DNA of 51,819 nt from Pseudomonadota bacterium (GTDB taxonomy: Bacteria > Pseudomonadota > Alphaproteobacteria > JACQOE01), in contig JACQOE010000076.1 of assembly GCA_016202695.1 (NCBI GenBank), positions 1 to 51,819 on the forward strand, given 5' to 3'. Of this stretch, positions 24,200 through 33,648 are shown piece by piece (positions within the stretch are counted from its first letter, which is position 1; each line of letters opens with the position of its first letter). A program made the position numbers and the translations under genes. The notes beneath the pieces are model-generated. The model saw nothing but the letters and a program-made list of their open reading frames with translations, did no database searches and was not told where the DNA came from.

Positions 24200-26647
24200 C
24201 TAATAGAGCCCGCCGGTGCCGAGGTCCAGGCCGGCGGGCACGTAGCCGCCGTCGATCACCGCCACCTCGCCCTCGGGCTCGGTCCCCGGCCGGAAGGCCT
24301 CGAGCAGCACGTTGCGGTCGCCGGGCTGGGCGGGAAGCCCGCTCTCGGCATCGACCCTCACCAGCCTCACCCCCGGCGGGATGCGGAAGGGGATCCCCGG
24401 CTGGTCGGCCAGCGCGCGGGCCATGAAGTCGCGGAAGATGGGCGCGGCGACGCTGGAGCCGGTTTCGGCGGGGCCGAGGGTGCGCGGCTCGTCGAAGCCG
24501 ACGAAGACGCCGACGGCGAGGTCGGGCGAGAAGCCCACGAACCAGGCGTCGCGGCTGTCGTTGGTGGTGCCGGTCTTGCCGGCGAGGGGCTTGCCGACCG
24601 TCTTTACCCGCACGCCGGTGCCCCGCTCGACCACCCCCTGCAGCATCGAGACGATCTGGTAGGCGCTGATCGGGTCGGTGAGCCGCTCGCGTCCGTCGGC
24701 GACCTCGGGCACCGACTGGTCGCGCCAGACCGCGGCCCGGCAGTCCGGGCACTCGCGCGCGTCATGGCGGAAGACGGTGCGGCCGTGGCGGTCCTGCACC
24801 CGGTCGATGAGGGTGGGCTCGATGCGTTTGCCGCCGTTATCCAGCATCGCGAAGGCGGCGGTGAGCCGCATCAGCGTGGTCTCGCCCGCCCCCAGCGCCA
24901 TCGACAGGCGCGGCTCGAGCGCGTCGACGACCGCGAACCGCTCGGCCACGCTCGCGACCCGCTCCATGCCGATCGTCTGCGCCAGGCGCACGGTCATCAG
25001 GTTGCGCGACTTCTCGATCCCCATCCGCATCGGACTCGGCCCGTAGAACCGGTTGGTGTAGTTGGCCGGCTTCCACTTGCCGAGCCCCGGCCCCTGGTCG
25101 ATGACGAAGGGCGCGTCGAGGACGCGGGTCGAGGGGGTGAGGCCGGCCTCGAGCGCGGCGAGATAGACGAAGGGCTTGAATGCCGAGCCCGGCTGGCGGA
25201 GCGCCTGGGTGGCGCGGTTGAACTGGCTGCGCTGGAAGCTGTAACCCCCGGCCATGGCAAGCACCCGCCCGGTGTGGGGATCGAGGGCGACGAGCGCCCC
25301 CTCGATCTCGGGCATCTGGCGAAGCGCGAAGGTGCCGGGCGGATAGGGGGCCGCTCCCTCCTTGGCGCCCTCGGGCTGGGAAACCGCCTCCACCGCGACC
25401 ACGTCGCCGGGGACGAGCACATCGGCGGCGGCGCGGACCGGCGGGCCGAGGCGCTGGCCGTCGCGCCGGGGGCGCGCCCAGGCGAGCTCGGCGAAGGGGA
25501 TGCGCCCCGTCGAGCCGTCGGCGAAGCCGATCTCCGCCCCCTCGCCGTCCGCCACCAGCGCCACCGCGAGGCGCCAGGCGCCGAGGCCGTCGGGACGGGG
25601 CACCCGGTGCAGCCGCTCGGCCCAGCCCGCGCCGGGCTCGATCCGGTCGATCGAGCCGCGCCAGCCGTGGTGCCGGTCGTAGGCGACGAGTCCCTCCTGC
25701 AGCGTCGCCTGGGCGATGTCCTGGAGCCGCGGCGAGAGGGTGGTACGGACCGCCAGCCCGCCCTCGTAGAGCATGCGCTCGCCGTAGCGCTGGGCCAGCT
25801 CGCGGCGCACCTCCTCGGCGAAGTACTCGGCGGAGTAGATCTCGGTCTCGGGCGGACCGGAAACGGCGAGCGGCATCCGGCCGGCGGCCCGCGCCTCGGC
25901 GGCGCCCGCATAGCCGTCCTCGACCATGCGCTCGATCACCCAGTTGCGGCGCGCGATGGCGGCCTCGCGGTTGCGCACCGGATGGTAGTTGTTGGGCGCC
26001 TTGGGCAGCGCCGCGAGGTAGGCCGCCTCGGCGAGCGTGAGCTCGTCGAGCGACTTGCCGAAGTAATTGAGGGCGGCGGCCGCCACCCCGTAGGAGCCGT
26101 AGCCGAGGTAGATCTCGTTCAGGTAGAGCTCGAGGATGCGGTCCTTGGTCAGCGCCCGCTCGATGCGGAACGAGAGGATCGCCTCCTTGATCTTGCGTGC
26201 CAGCGAGATCTCGCTCGTGAGCAGGAAGTTCTTCGCCACCTGCTGGGTGATGGTGGAAGCGCCCACGGGCCGGCGGCTGGTCCCCAGGTTGCGCAGGTTG
26301 GTGAGCGCGGCGCGCACCACGCCCATCAGATCAACCCCGGGGTGGCTGTAGAAGTTCTTGTCCTCGGCGGCGAGGAAGGCCTGCACCACCGGCCTCGGGA
26401 TCGCCCTGATGGGAACGAACATGCGCCGCTCGACCGCATAGTCGGCGAGCAGCCGGCCATCGCCGGCGTAGACCCGCGTGGTCACCGGCGGCTCGTAGTC
26501 GGCGAGCTGGCTGTAGTCGGGGAGGTCCCGCCCATAGACCCAGAACAGGTAAAGGATGCCGAAGCCGCCCGCCCCGGCGACGAGGGTCACCAGCCCGAGG
26601 ACCGACACGAGCAGAATTCCGATCTTTCTCTTCATCGCTCGTCGCAT
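24200..26647 (-). CDS. mrcA: Class A penicillin-binding protein 1A
   Basis: An 815-residue bifunctional peptidoglycan synthase anchored by one N-terminal membrane helix (KIGILLVSVLGLVTLVAG). The transglycosylase domain has EDKNFYSHPGVD and RKIKEAILSFRIE. The transpeptidase domain has the catalytic SxxK in QPGSAFKPF, SxN as KSRN, and KTGTTNDSRD. An OB-like insert lies between. Two starts 12 bp apart (26647, 26635) are possible; an ATG at 26710 gives a proline/glycine-rich extension less like the family. It follows amiC, a conserved order in alphaproteobacteria. Confidence 0.94.
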   Translation of the reverse strand: MRRAMKRKIGILLVSVLGLVTLVAGAGGFGILYLFWVYGRDLPDYSQLADYEPPVTTRVYAGDGRLLADYAVERRMFVPIRAIPRPVVQAFLAAEDKNFYSHPGVDLMGVVRAALTNLRNLGTSRRPVGASTITQQVAKNFLLTSEISLARKIKEAILSFRIERALTKDRILELYLNEIYLGYGSYGVAAAALNYFGKSLDELTLAEAAYLAALPKAPNNYHPVRNREAAIARRNWVIERMVEDGYAGAAEARAAGRMPLAVSGPPETEIYSAEYFAEEVRRELAQRYGERMLYEGGLAVRTTLSPRLQDIAQATLQEGLVAYDRHHGWRGSIDRIEPGAGWAERLHRVPRPDGLGAWRLAVALVADGEGAEIGFADGSTGRIPFAELAWARPRRDGQRLGPPVRAAADVLVPGDVVAVEAVSQPEGAKEGAAPYPPGTFALRQMPEIEGALVALDPHTGRVLAMAGGYSFQRSQFNRATQALRQPGSAFKPFVYLAALEAGLTPSTRVLDAPFVIDQGPGLGKWKPANYTNRFYGPSPMRMGIEKSRNLMTVRLAQTIGMERVASVAERFAVVDALEPRLSMALGAGETTLMRLTAAFAMLDNGGKRIEPTLIDRVQDRHGRTVFRHDARECPDCRAAVWRDQSVPEVADGRERLTDPISAYQIVSMLQGVVERGTGVRVKTVGKPLAGKTGTTNDSRDAWFVGFSPDLAVGVFVGFDEPRTLGPAETGSSVAAPIFRDFMARALADQPGIPFRIPPGVRLVRVDAESGLPAQPGDRNVLLEAFRPGTEPEGEVAVIDGGYVPAGLDLGTGGLY

Positions 26648-26735
26648 CGCCAGCGCGGTCGTGCGCCCCGCCCCGCCCGGGCCTGCCCGGCCGTTTGCGG
26701 TCGTTCTCATGGAAGTATGGCGAGTTTATGACTTT

Positions 26736-27917
26736 TCAACGCCGGTTGCGCCCGAACCAGCCGTCGACCGCGCGCGCAACCGCCTGGGCGAGACGCCGCT
26801 GATGGGCCGGCTGGCCCAGCATCCGCTCGTCCTGGCGATTGGAGAGGAACCCCAGCTCGACCAGGATCGAGGGCACCTCCGGGCCCTTGAGCACGGCGAA
26901 GCCGGCGTGGCGCCGGCTGGTCTTGAGGAGCGAGGTCGCCTCCGCAAGTCCGGCCAGCACCACGTCGGCCGCATCCGCCGAATCGTTTAAGGCTTTGCGC
27001 CGGGCGAGGTCGATGAGGATGTTGGCCACCTCGGGCGACTTATCGGAGAAGTCCACCCCCGCGATCACGTCGGAGGCGTTGGCGTGCTGGGCGAGCTCCT
27101 CGGCGAGCGCGTCCGAGGCCTTCTCCGACAGGGTGTAGACCGACCCCCCCCGCACGCCCTTGTCCTTGATGGCGTCGGCGTGGAGGGAGATGAAGATATC
27201 GGCCCGCGCCGCCTTGGCGGTCTCGACCCGCCGGGCCAGGGACACGAACACATCGCGCTCGCGGGTCATCACCACCCGGAACTTGCCCATCGCCTCGATC
27301 TGGCGTCGGACCTCAAGGGCGACCGCGAGGGTGATGTCCTTCTCGTAGGTGCCGCCGGGGCTGATCGCGCCCGGGTCGACGCCGCCGTGACCGGGGTCGA
27401 GCACCACCACCGGCTTGTCCCTCTCGGCCGAGGACGGCTCGGGAAGCGCCGGCGGGGCGAGCGCCGCCACCGTCAGGCTTCCCCTCTTCTCGGCGAGGAA
27501 CGCCTCGCGGCTGGCCGGCTCGAGGTCGAGGACGAAACGCGGCCCCTGGCCGTCGGCGGGGGGCAGGAAGAACAACCGGCGCACGCTGACCGGACGGCCG
27601 ACATCCAGCACCACGCGGAACACGTCCGGCCGGAAGAGCCCGTAGCGCAGCCCCTGGATGAGCGCGGTCGTGCCGCCCGGCGGCTTGGCCGGCCGCCATT
27701 CCAGGGCCGGCATGTCGATGACCACGCGGTAGGGATCCGGGAGGGTGAACAGACGGAAGTCCACCCGCCCGGTGAGATCGAGGACGAACCGGGTGGTGGC
27801 GCCATGCTCGCCCAGCCGCACCCCGGTCACCCCCACCTCGGCGGTCCCGGCGGGCCCGGGGGCGACCACCGCGGCGATGAGGGTGAGCAGGATCAGGGCC
27901 CGGTAAAGGCGCACCAC
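26736..27917 (-). CDS. amiC: N-acetylmuramoyl-L-alanine amidase (AmiC-like)
   Basis: A 393-residue periplasmic zinc amidase that cuts stem peptides from glycan strands at division. A signal peptide (about residues 1-26) is followed by an AMIN domain (about 30-135) that binds septal peptidoglycan, and an Amidase_3 domain (about 170-390). Zinc and catalytic residues lie in DPGHGGVDPG, TYEKDI, SLHADA and VELGFLSN. It opens the amiC-mrcA-prfB run and is divergent from rne. Confidence 0.93.
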   Translation of the reverse strand: MVRLYRALILLTLIAAVVAPGPAGTAEVGVTGVRLGEHGATTRFVLDLTGRVDFRLFTLPDPYRVVIDMPALEWRPAKPPGGTTALIQGLRYGLFRPDVFRVVLDVGRPVSVRRLFFLPPADGQGPRFVLDLEPASREAFLAEKRGSLTVAALAPPALPEPSSAERDKPVVVLDPGHGGVDPGAISPGGTYEKDITLAVALEVRRQIEAMGKFRVVMTRERDVFVSLARRVETAKAARADIFISLHADAIKDKGVRGGSVYTLSEKASDALAEELAQHANASDVIAGVDFSDKSPEVANILIDLARRKALNDSADAADVVLAGLAEATSLLKTSRRHAGFAVLKGPEVPSILVELGFLSNRQDERMLGQPAHQRRLAQAVARAVDGWFGRNRR

Positions 27918-27958
27918 GGATCACCACATGTTGTTGCTCGTTCCCGAGCCAGCACCAA

Positions 27959-27988
27959 GATATAACTGCACGAGAGTCCCTCGATCAA
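27959..27988 (-). promoter_or_regulatory. Possible amiC promoter
   Basis: On the minus strand TTGATC (27983-27988) and TATATC (27959-27964) are 18 bp apart, about 40 bp before the amiC start. The match is moderate. Confidence 0.4.
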
Positions 27989-28034
27989 CGGAAAATCCGC
28001 TCCTGAAAAGCCGCGAACGGGGCGAAGTCGAGGG

Positions 28035-28081
28035 TTGTGGAAGGTCATACCACTCGCTATGTTTAGTTCGCCGATCGGCGA
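28035..28081 (+). promoter_or_regulatory. Possible rne promoter with a 14-bp palindrome at the start point
   Basis: TTGTGG (28035-28040) and TATGTT (28058-28063) are 17 bp apart. The perfect palindrome TCGCCGATCGGCGA (28068-28081) covers the expected start of transcription and would be an operator or a hairpin at the very 5' end of the mRNA. Confidence 0.4.
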
Positions 28082-28357
28082 GTCTTGCCGCTTCTCGTGC
28101 CGTGGGCGTCGCGCTCGGGCGGGTGCCCGTCACCGCGAGTGTGCCGTCGCCCCCGGAGGGTGCGGCCGGACGAACATCGGCAACACCCCAGGTTTCACTG
28201 CCGGATGCGCGAGGCTGAGGGGCCATGCGAGTTTCCAACGACCGACTCCTCGACCCCGGGGCCGCCGCCGCCGGCGCCTTCGCTTACCTCCCACACATCT
28301 GCGCCGGCGCAAGGGGCCCATCCGCCCCGCCGCCGGCAGGCCGGAGATCAGCTTTAG
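28082..28357 (+). other. Long 5' leader of rne
   Basis: About 280 bases between the likely transcription start and the rne ATG contain no convincing gene. In enterobacteria the rne leader is the target by which RNase E limits its own mRNA. A similar role is possible here but is inferred only from the length and position. Confidence 0.4.
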
Positions 28358-30865
28358 ATGGTCAAGAGAATGCTCATCGACGCCACCCATCCGGAAGAGA
28401 TTCGGGTGGTGGTTCTGGACGGCAACGCACTGCAAGAGCTTGATGTCGAAACCAGCGCCAAGAAACAGCTAAAAGGCAACATCTACCTCGCCAAGGTCAC
28501 CCGGGTCGAGCCGTCGCTACAGGCGGCGTTCGTCGATTACGGCGGCAATCGCCACGGTTTCCTCGCCTTCGGCGAGATCCACCCCGACTACTATCAGATC
28601 CCGGTCGCCGACCGGGAGGCGCTGATCGCCGAGCAAGAGGCGCTGGCCGCGGCCGAGGCCGAGCCCCGCGAGGGCGAGGCGCCCGAGCCCCAGGCCGAGG
28701 CCCCTCTCCGCGAGGCCGAGGACGCGGGCGAACCCCCGGCGAGCGATTCCGAGGGCGAGCGGCCGGCCGGCGAGGGCGAGAAGGCGGGCTCCGGGGCCGA
28801 GGAGACGGGCTCCGAGGCCGGGGAGGCAGGGGCCGGTACCGAGGATGCGGGAGCCGGCAGCGAGGCCGAGGCCGGCGAGGGCGAGCCTCCCCAGGAGGCG
28901 GACGTCGACACCGTCGGCGGCGACGAGACCGAAGAGTTCGAGCTCCGCCGGCGGATGCGCCTCGCGCGGAGCTACAAGATCCAGGAGGTCATCAAGCGCC
29001 GCCAGATTCTGCTGGTGCAGGTGGCCAAGGAGGAGCGGGGTACCAAGGGCGCGGCCCTCACCACCTTCATCTCGCTCGCCGGGCGCTACTGCGTGCTGAT
29101 GCCGAACACCATCCGCGGCGGCGGCATCTCCCGCAAGATCACCAGCCACGCCGAGCGCAAGCGCATGCGGGCGATGCTCTCCGACCTCGACCTGCCGCGG
29201 GGGATGTCGGTGATCCTGCGCACCGCCGGGCTCGAGCGGAGCAAGGCCGAGATCAAGCGCGACTTCGAATACCTGCTGCGCACCTGGGACGGCATCCGCG
29301 AGAAGACGCTGAAGTCGGTCGCACCCAGCCTCATCTACGAGGAAGCCAACCTGATCAAGCGGGCGATCCGCGACCTCTATGCCCGCGACATCGACGAGGT
29401 GCTGGTCGACGGCGACGAGGGCTACCGCGAGGCGAAGGCGTTCATGAAGTCGCTGATGCCCTCGCACGCGCGGCGCATCCAGCAGCACAAGGACGAGACG
29501 ATCCCCATCTTCCACCGCTTCCAGGTCGAGTCCCAGCTCGACCAGCTGCACAGCCCCGTGGTGCAGTTGAAATCGGGCGGCTACATCGTCATCAACCCGA
29601 CCGAGGCCCTGGTCGCGATCGACGTCAACTCGGGCCGCGCGACCCGCGAGCGCAACATCGAGGAGACCGCGCTCAAGACCAACGTCGAGGCGGCCGACGA
29701 GGTGGCGCGCCAGCTCCGGCTGCGCGACCTCGCCGGGCTGATCGTCATCGACTTCATCGACATGGACCAGCGGCGCAACGTGCATACCGTGGAGCGGCGC
29801 CTGAAAGAGGCCCTGAAGTCCGACCGCGCGCGCATCCAGGTTGGGCGGATCAGCCCCTTCGGCCTGCTCGAGATGTCGCGCCAGCGGCTCCGGCCGGGGC
29901 TGCACGAGACCGCTTTCGACAAGTGCCGTTTCTGCTCGGGCACGGGCGTGGTGCGCTCGATCGAATCGACCGCCGTGCACGTGCTCCGCGGCATCGAGGA
30001 GGAGGGCATTCGCCGGCGCGCGAGCGAGATCGCGGCATTCGTCCCCGGCCCCGTCGCCCTCTACATCCTCAACCAGAAGCGCGAGCGGCTGCGCCAGGCG
30101 GAAACCCGCTACGGGCTCAAGGTAAGCGTCGACATCGACCCCGACCTCATCCCGCCGAATTACCGGATCGAGCGCCTGCGCGCCGCCCCCGCCGAGGCGG
30201 GGCCAGCGGCCGAGGCGCCGGCGGCCGAGAGGCCCGCCGCCGAGGAGCGGCCGGCGGGCGAGCCGGAGCCGGCCGCCGAGCCCGGAGGCAAGCGCCGCCG
30301 CCGCCGCCGACGCCGCAAGGGCCGGCGGCCCGACGAGGCGCCCGCCGCCGAGGCGGCGCGCGAGGCCGCCCCCGCCGAGCCCGAGGCGGAAGGCGAGGGC
30401 GCGGAAGCCGAAGCGCCCGAGGGCGCGCGCGCCGCCGTGTCCGCCGACGAGGCCGGCGACGAGGCCGGGCGCCGGCGCGGCCGGCGGCGCGGCCGGCGGG
30501 GCGGGCGCCGGCGCGGGCGCGAGGGCGAGGCGGCGCCGGCGGAGGCGCCGGCCGCCGCCCAGCCGGCGGAGGCCAGCGAGACGCCCTGGGGCGCGCCCGG
30601 GGCACGTTGGGCGGAAGAGGCACGCGGCGAACGCCCGGTCGAGGGACCGCCCGCCGAGCCCGCCACACCGGCACCCCCGGCCAGGCATGAGGAGACGGCC
30701 GAGACTCGAGCCGCCGAGCCGATGGCGGAGCCGGCCGGAGAGGCCGCGCCTGGCCCGGCCGCGCCAGTCCCGACCGAACCCGTCCCCGCCGGGGAGCAAG
30801 AGCCCAAGCCCCAGCGCAGGCGCCACCCGCCCCGCACCGGCTGGTGGCAACGCCTGATCGGCTAG
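28358..30865 (+). CDS. rne: Ribonuclease E
   Basis: An 835-residue endoribonuclease, core of the RNA degradosome. It begins with the family start MVKRMLIDATHPEE. The S1 domain is split by an acidic E/A/G-rich insert (about residues 90-190) typical of alphaproteobacteria. The catalytic aspartates lie in DVNSGR and DFIDMD, and the Zn-link in KCRFCSGTG. The C-terminal half is disordered, with two arginine-rich RNA-binding blocks and a final GWWQRLIG microdomain. Its TAG stop shares CTAG with the stop of the convergent aminotransferase. Confidence 0.95.
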   Translation: MVKRMLIDATHPEEIRVVVLDGNALQELDVETSAKKQLKGNIYLAKVTRVEPSLQAAFVDYGGNRHGFLAFGEIHPDYYQIPVADREALIAEQEALAAAEAEPREGEAPEPQAEAPLREAEDAGEPPASDSEGERPAGEGEKAGSGAEETGSEAGEAGAGTEDAGAGSEAEAGEGEPPQEADVDTVGGDETEEFELRRRMRLARSYKIQEVIKRRQILLVQVAKEERGTKGAALTTFISLAGRYCVLMPNTIRGGGISRKITSHAERKRMRAMLSDLDLPRGMSVILRTAGLERSKAEIKRDFEYLLRTWDGIREKTLKSVAPSLIYEEANLIKRAIRDLYARDIDEVLVDGDEGYREAKAFMKSLMPSHARRIQQHKDETIPIFHRFQVESQLDQLHSPVVQLKSGGYIVINPTEALVAIDVNSGRATRERNIEETALKTNVEAADEVARQLRLRDLAGLIVIDFIDMDQRRNVHTVERRLKEALKSDRARIQVGRISPFGLLEMSRQRLRPGLHETAFDKCRFCSGTGVVRSIESTAVHVLRGIEEEGIRRRASEIAAFVPGPVALYILNQKRERLRQAETRYGLKVSVDIDPDLIPPNYRIERLRAAPAEAGPAAEAPAAERPAAEERPAGEPEPAAEPGGKRRRRRRRRKGRRPDEAPAAEAAREAAPAEPEAEGEGAEAEAPEGARAAVSADEAGDEAGRRRGRRRGRRGGRRRGREGEAAPAEAPAAAQPAEASETPWGAPGARWAEEARGERPVEGPPAEPATPAPPARHEETAETRAAEPMAEPAGEAAPGPAAPVPTEPVPAGEQEPKPQRRRHPPRTGWWQRLIG

Positions 30866-32022
30866 CGCCGCCAGGCTGCGAGCCGCCTCACCGCCTCGGC
30901 CATCTCCTCGGTCGCGCCGGCGAAGGAGAAGCGCACGGCGCGGTTGCCGCGCTCGGGGTCGAAGTCGAGTCCCGGGGTGGCGGCGACCCCCGTCTCGGCC
31001 AGCATCCGCGCGCAGAAGGCGGCGCTGTCGTTGGTCATGTGCCCGACGTCGGCATAGAGGTAGAAGGCGCCGTCCGCCGGCGCCAGCCGGTCGAACCCCG
31101 CCCGCGGCAGCCCGTCGAGCAGGACTTCGCGGTTGCGCCGGTAGCGGGCGACGTTGGCCTCGAGCTCGTCCTCGGCCTCGAACACCGCGAGCGCGGCGCG
31201 CTGCGAGAGCGTGGGCGCGGAGATGAAGAGGTTCTGCGCCAGGCACTCGACGGCGCGCGCGAGATCCTCGGGCACGATCATCCAACCGAGCCGCCAACCG
31301 GTCATCGAGAAGTACTTCGAGAAGCTGTTGACGACGATCGGCTCGGGGCCGAACTCGAGCGCCGTTCGCGCCCGCCGCTCGTAGGTGATGCCGTGATAGA
31401 TCTCGTCGGAGACGAGCCGGATTCCCTCCGCCCGGCAATAGGCGACCAGGCCGGCAAGATCATCCTCCGCCAGCATGCTGCCGGTGGGGTTGGAGGGGCT
31501 GGCGACGATCAGGCCGTCGATCCCGCGCCCGAGCCGCGCCTTTGCCTCCTCGATCAAGGAGACCGAGGGCTGGAAGCGCGTCCCGGGGCCGGCCGGAAGC
31601 GGAACCGGCTCGATCCCGAGCGCGACCAGGATGTTGCGGTAGGCGGGATAGCTGGGGCTCGCCAGCGCCACCCGCTCGCCCGCCTCGAAGGCGGCGAGGA
31701 AGGAGAGGAGGAACGCCCCCGACGACCCGGTGCTCACCACCACCCGCCCCGGATCGAGGGCGAGGCCGTAGCGCTGGCGGTAGTGCTCGGCGATGCGGGC
31801 GCGAAGCTCGGGGATGCCGAGGGCCTCGGTGTAGCCCAGCCGGTCCTCGGCGAGCGCGCGCTGCGCCGCCTCGATCACCCGCCGCGGGGCGGAGGTGGAG
31901 GGCTGGCCCACCTCGAGGTGGAAGACGGCGCCGCCGGCGCGGGCCCGCTCGTTGGCCGCGCGCAGCACCTCCATGACGATGAACGGCGGCACCTGGCCCC
32001 GCCGGGCGACCTTGAGCGCCAT
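30862..32022 (-). CDS. Class I/II PLP-dependent aminotransferase
   Basis: A 386-residue fold-type I aminotransferase. It has the N-terminal VFHLEVGQPS substrate loop, SPSNPTGSM and SDEIYHGITY for PLP binding, and the PLP lysine in NSFSKYFSMTGWRLGW. The amino-acid specificity cannot be set; aspartate/aromatic types are the nearest in motif. It lies 11 bp downstream of the gamma-glutamyltransferase-like gene and overlaps the rne stop by 4 bp, so no terminator fits between the two convergent genes. Confidence 0.88.
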   Translation of the reverse strand: MALKVARRGQVPPFIVMEVLRAANERARAGGAVFHLEVGQPSTSAPRRVIEAAQRALAEDRLGYTEALGIPELRARIAEHYRQRYGLALDPGRVVVSTGSSGAFLLSFLAAFEAGERVALASPSYPAYRNILVALGIEPVPLPAGPGTRFQPSVSLIEEAKARLGRGIDGLIVASPSNPTGSMLAEDDLAGLVAYCRAEGIRLVSDEIYHGITYERRARTALEFGPEPIVVNSFSKYFSMTGWRLGWMIVPEDLARAVECLAQNLFISAPTLSQRAALAVFEAEDELEANVARYRRNREVLLDGLPRAGFDRLAPADGAFYLYADVGHMTNDSAAFCARMLAETGVAATPGLDFDPERGNRAVRFSFAGATEEMAEAVRRLAAWRR

Positions 32023-32033
32023 CGGCCCGAGTC

Positions 32034-33614
32034 CTAGCTCTCCCGGCCCACGCCCAGGCCGAAGGCCCGGGGATCGGCGAGGAAGCTGCAGGTCTCGGGG
32101 GCGACCGGGGCGCCGCCGGCGCAATGGATGGCGTTGACACGCCCGAGCTCCGACGCGGGCCGCAGGACGTGCCCGCGCCGGCGCAGGCCCTCCAGCACCT
32201 CCGGCGCGACCCCCGGCTCGTGGTCGAGCGCGCCGTCGATCCCGCGATGGATGCGCGGGGCGCGGAGCGCCGCCGCCAGCCCCTGGCCGCCGAGCAGCAC
32301 GTCGGCGAGGGTCTGCACCATCGCCGTCGGCCCGGCCGCGCCGCCGCCCGCCGCGCCGGCGAGGAAGAGCTCGCGCACGTGCGGATTGACCACCAGAACC
32401 GGCCCGAGGAGCGCCGGACCGAACTGCCCCACGCCGGGGGCGGCGGCGAGCAGGATGCCGGTCCCGGGCACGACGCGGCCGGTGCCGAAAAGGTTGTTGA
32501 GCGACAGTCCGCAGGCGACAGCGGCGCCGAAGGGATCGACGACGGCGAAGCCGGTGCTTGCCGGATTGGGCATGAGCGCCGCCCCGGACGGGCCAAGCGT
32601 CGCGGGGTCGGTGGCGCGCTCGCCGCTCGCCCCCGCCATCAGCGCCGCCCCGCGCGCCGGTTCGGCGAGCACGCCGCCCTCGGGCGAGCGCCAGCGTCCC
32701 ATGTCGGCGAAGGCGCGGAGAGCGGCCTCGGCCACGAGCTGGGCCTTGAGGTCGGGCGCGGCGCGGGCGTACCGCCCGGCGACGATCGCCTCCCACACTT
32801 GCGCCGCGATCACGCCCCCGGCCGCCGGGGGCGGGGCGAAGTGGATCGTGAGGTTGCCGGACTTCTCGGCGACGGTCTCCCGCCAGAGCGGCTTGACCGC
32901 GCTCAGATCCTCGACGCCGAGCGATCCGCCCGCCTCGCGCACCCCGGCGACGAACTGGCGGGCGAACGGGCCGAGGTAGAACTCGCCCGGGCCGCGGGTG
33001 CGGATCTGGCCGAGCACGGCGGCGAGTTCGATCTGGGTCAGGCGCGCGCCCTCGCCGAGGGGGCGGCCGTCGGCCGCGGCGAAGACCTTGCGACTCTCGA
33101 CGTCGGCCAGCAGCGGCGCGCCGACCAGGGCGAGGTCGGCCGCCAGGGCGCGCGAGACGGGCACCCCGAAGCGGGCCATGTTCTCGGCCGGGGCGACGAG
33201 CTGCTCCCAGCGCAGCCGTCCGTAGCGGGCATGGAGCGCGAACAGGCCGCGGAGGGCCGCCGGCACCGCGCTGGGCCGATCCGCCCCCGCCGGGATCGCC
33301 TGCGGCCGCGCGGCCATGAAGTCGAGCGCCTCCACCCGCCCCCTCGCCGCGTCGTGCACCAGGCAGACCCCGCCGCCTCCCAGCGCCGCCCGCGAGGGCA
33401 GCGTCACGCCGAGGGCGAAGTAAAGGGCCACCGCCGCGTCCGCCGCCGTCCCGCCGGCGGAGAGGATGTCGCGGGCGACCAGCGCCGCGCGCGGCTCGTC
33501 GGCCACCGCGCCGCCGAGGAAACCCTGGACGTAGCCCTCGCTCCCCATGGGCACCGCGGGCCCGCCGCAGGCCGCGAGCCCGAGCCCGAGCAGGCCCGCC
33601 GCGCATTGACGCAC
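32034..33614 (-). CDS. Gamma-glutamyltransferase-like lipoprotein
   Basis: About 526 residues. A short lipoprotein signal with lipobox LAAC (Cys16 from the GTG at 33614) points to a membrane-anchored periplasmic protein. The body follows the gamma-glutamyltransferase family: GGTAADAAVAL, GVTLPSRAALGGGGVCLVHD, and the small-subunit start STGFAVVDPFGAAVACGLSLN with FGTG. Aligned to the E. coli enzyme (QTTHYSVVD), the nucleophile threonine position is a serine here and the next histidine a glycine. It may act as a Ser-type Ntn hydrolase or be altered in activity. The start is uncertain. Confidence 0.75.
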   Translation of the reverse strand: MRQCAAGLLGLGLAACGGPAVPMGSEGYVQGFLGGAVADEPRAALVARDILSAGGTAADAAVALYFALGVTLPSRAALGGGGVCLVHDAARGRVEALDFMAARPQAIPAGADRPSAVPAALRGLFALHARYGRLRWEQLVAPAENMARFGVPVSRALAADLALVGAPLLADVESRKVFAAADGRPLGEGARLTQIELAAVLGQIRTRGPGEFYLGPFARQFVAGVREAGGSLGVEDLSAVKPLWRETVAEKSGNLTIHFAPPPAAGGVIAAQVWEAIVAGRYARAAPDLKAQLVAEAALRAFADMGRWRSPEGGVLAEPARGAALMAGASGERATDPATLGPSGAALMPNPASTGFAVVDPFGAAVACGLSLNNLFGTGRVVPGTGILLAAAPGVGQFGPALLGPVLVVNPHVRELFLAGAAGGGAAGPTAMVQTLADVLLGGQGLAAALRAPRIHRGIDGALDHEPGVAPEVLEGLRRRGHVLRPASELGRVNAIHCAGGAPVAPETCSFLADPRAFGLGVGRES

Positions 33615-33648
33615 CGCGCGGCCGATCCTAGGTTCAAGCGTGGTGGAG

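Noticed and set aside
30862..33606. Apparent fusion of a transferase and an aminotransferase in one minus-strand frame
   Set aside because: Only the last 386 residues are protein-like. The upstream part is the wrong frame of the gamma-glutamyltransferase-like gene.
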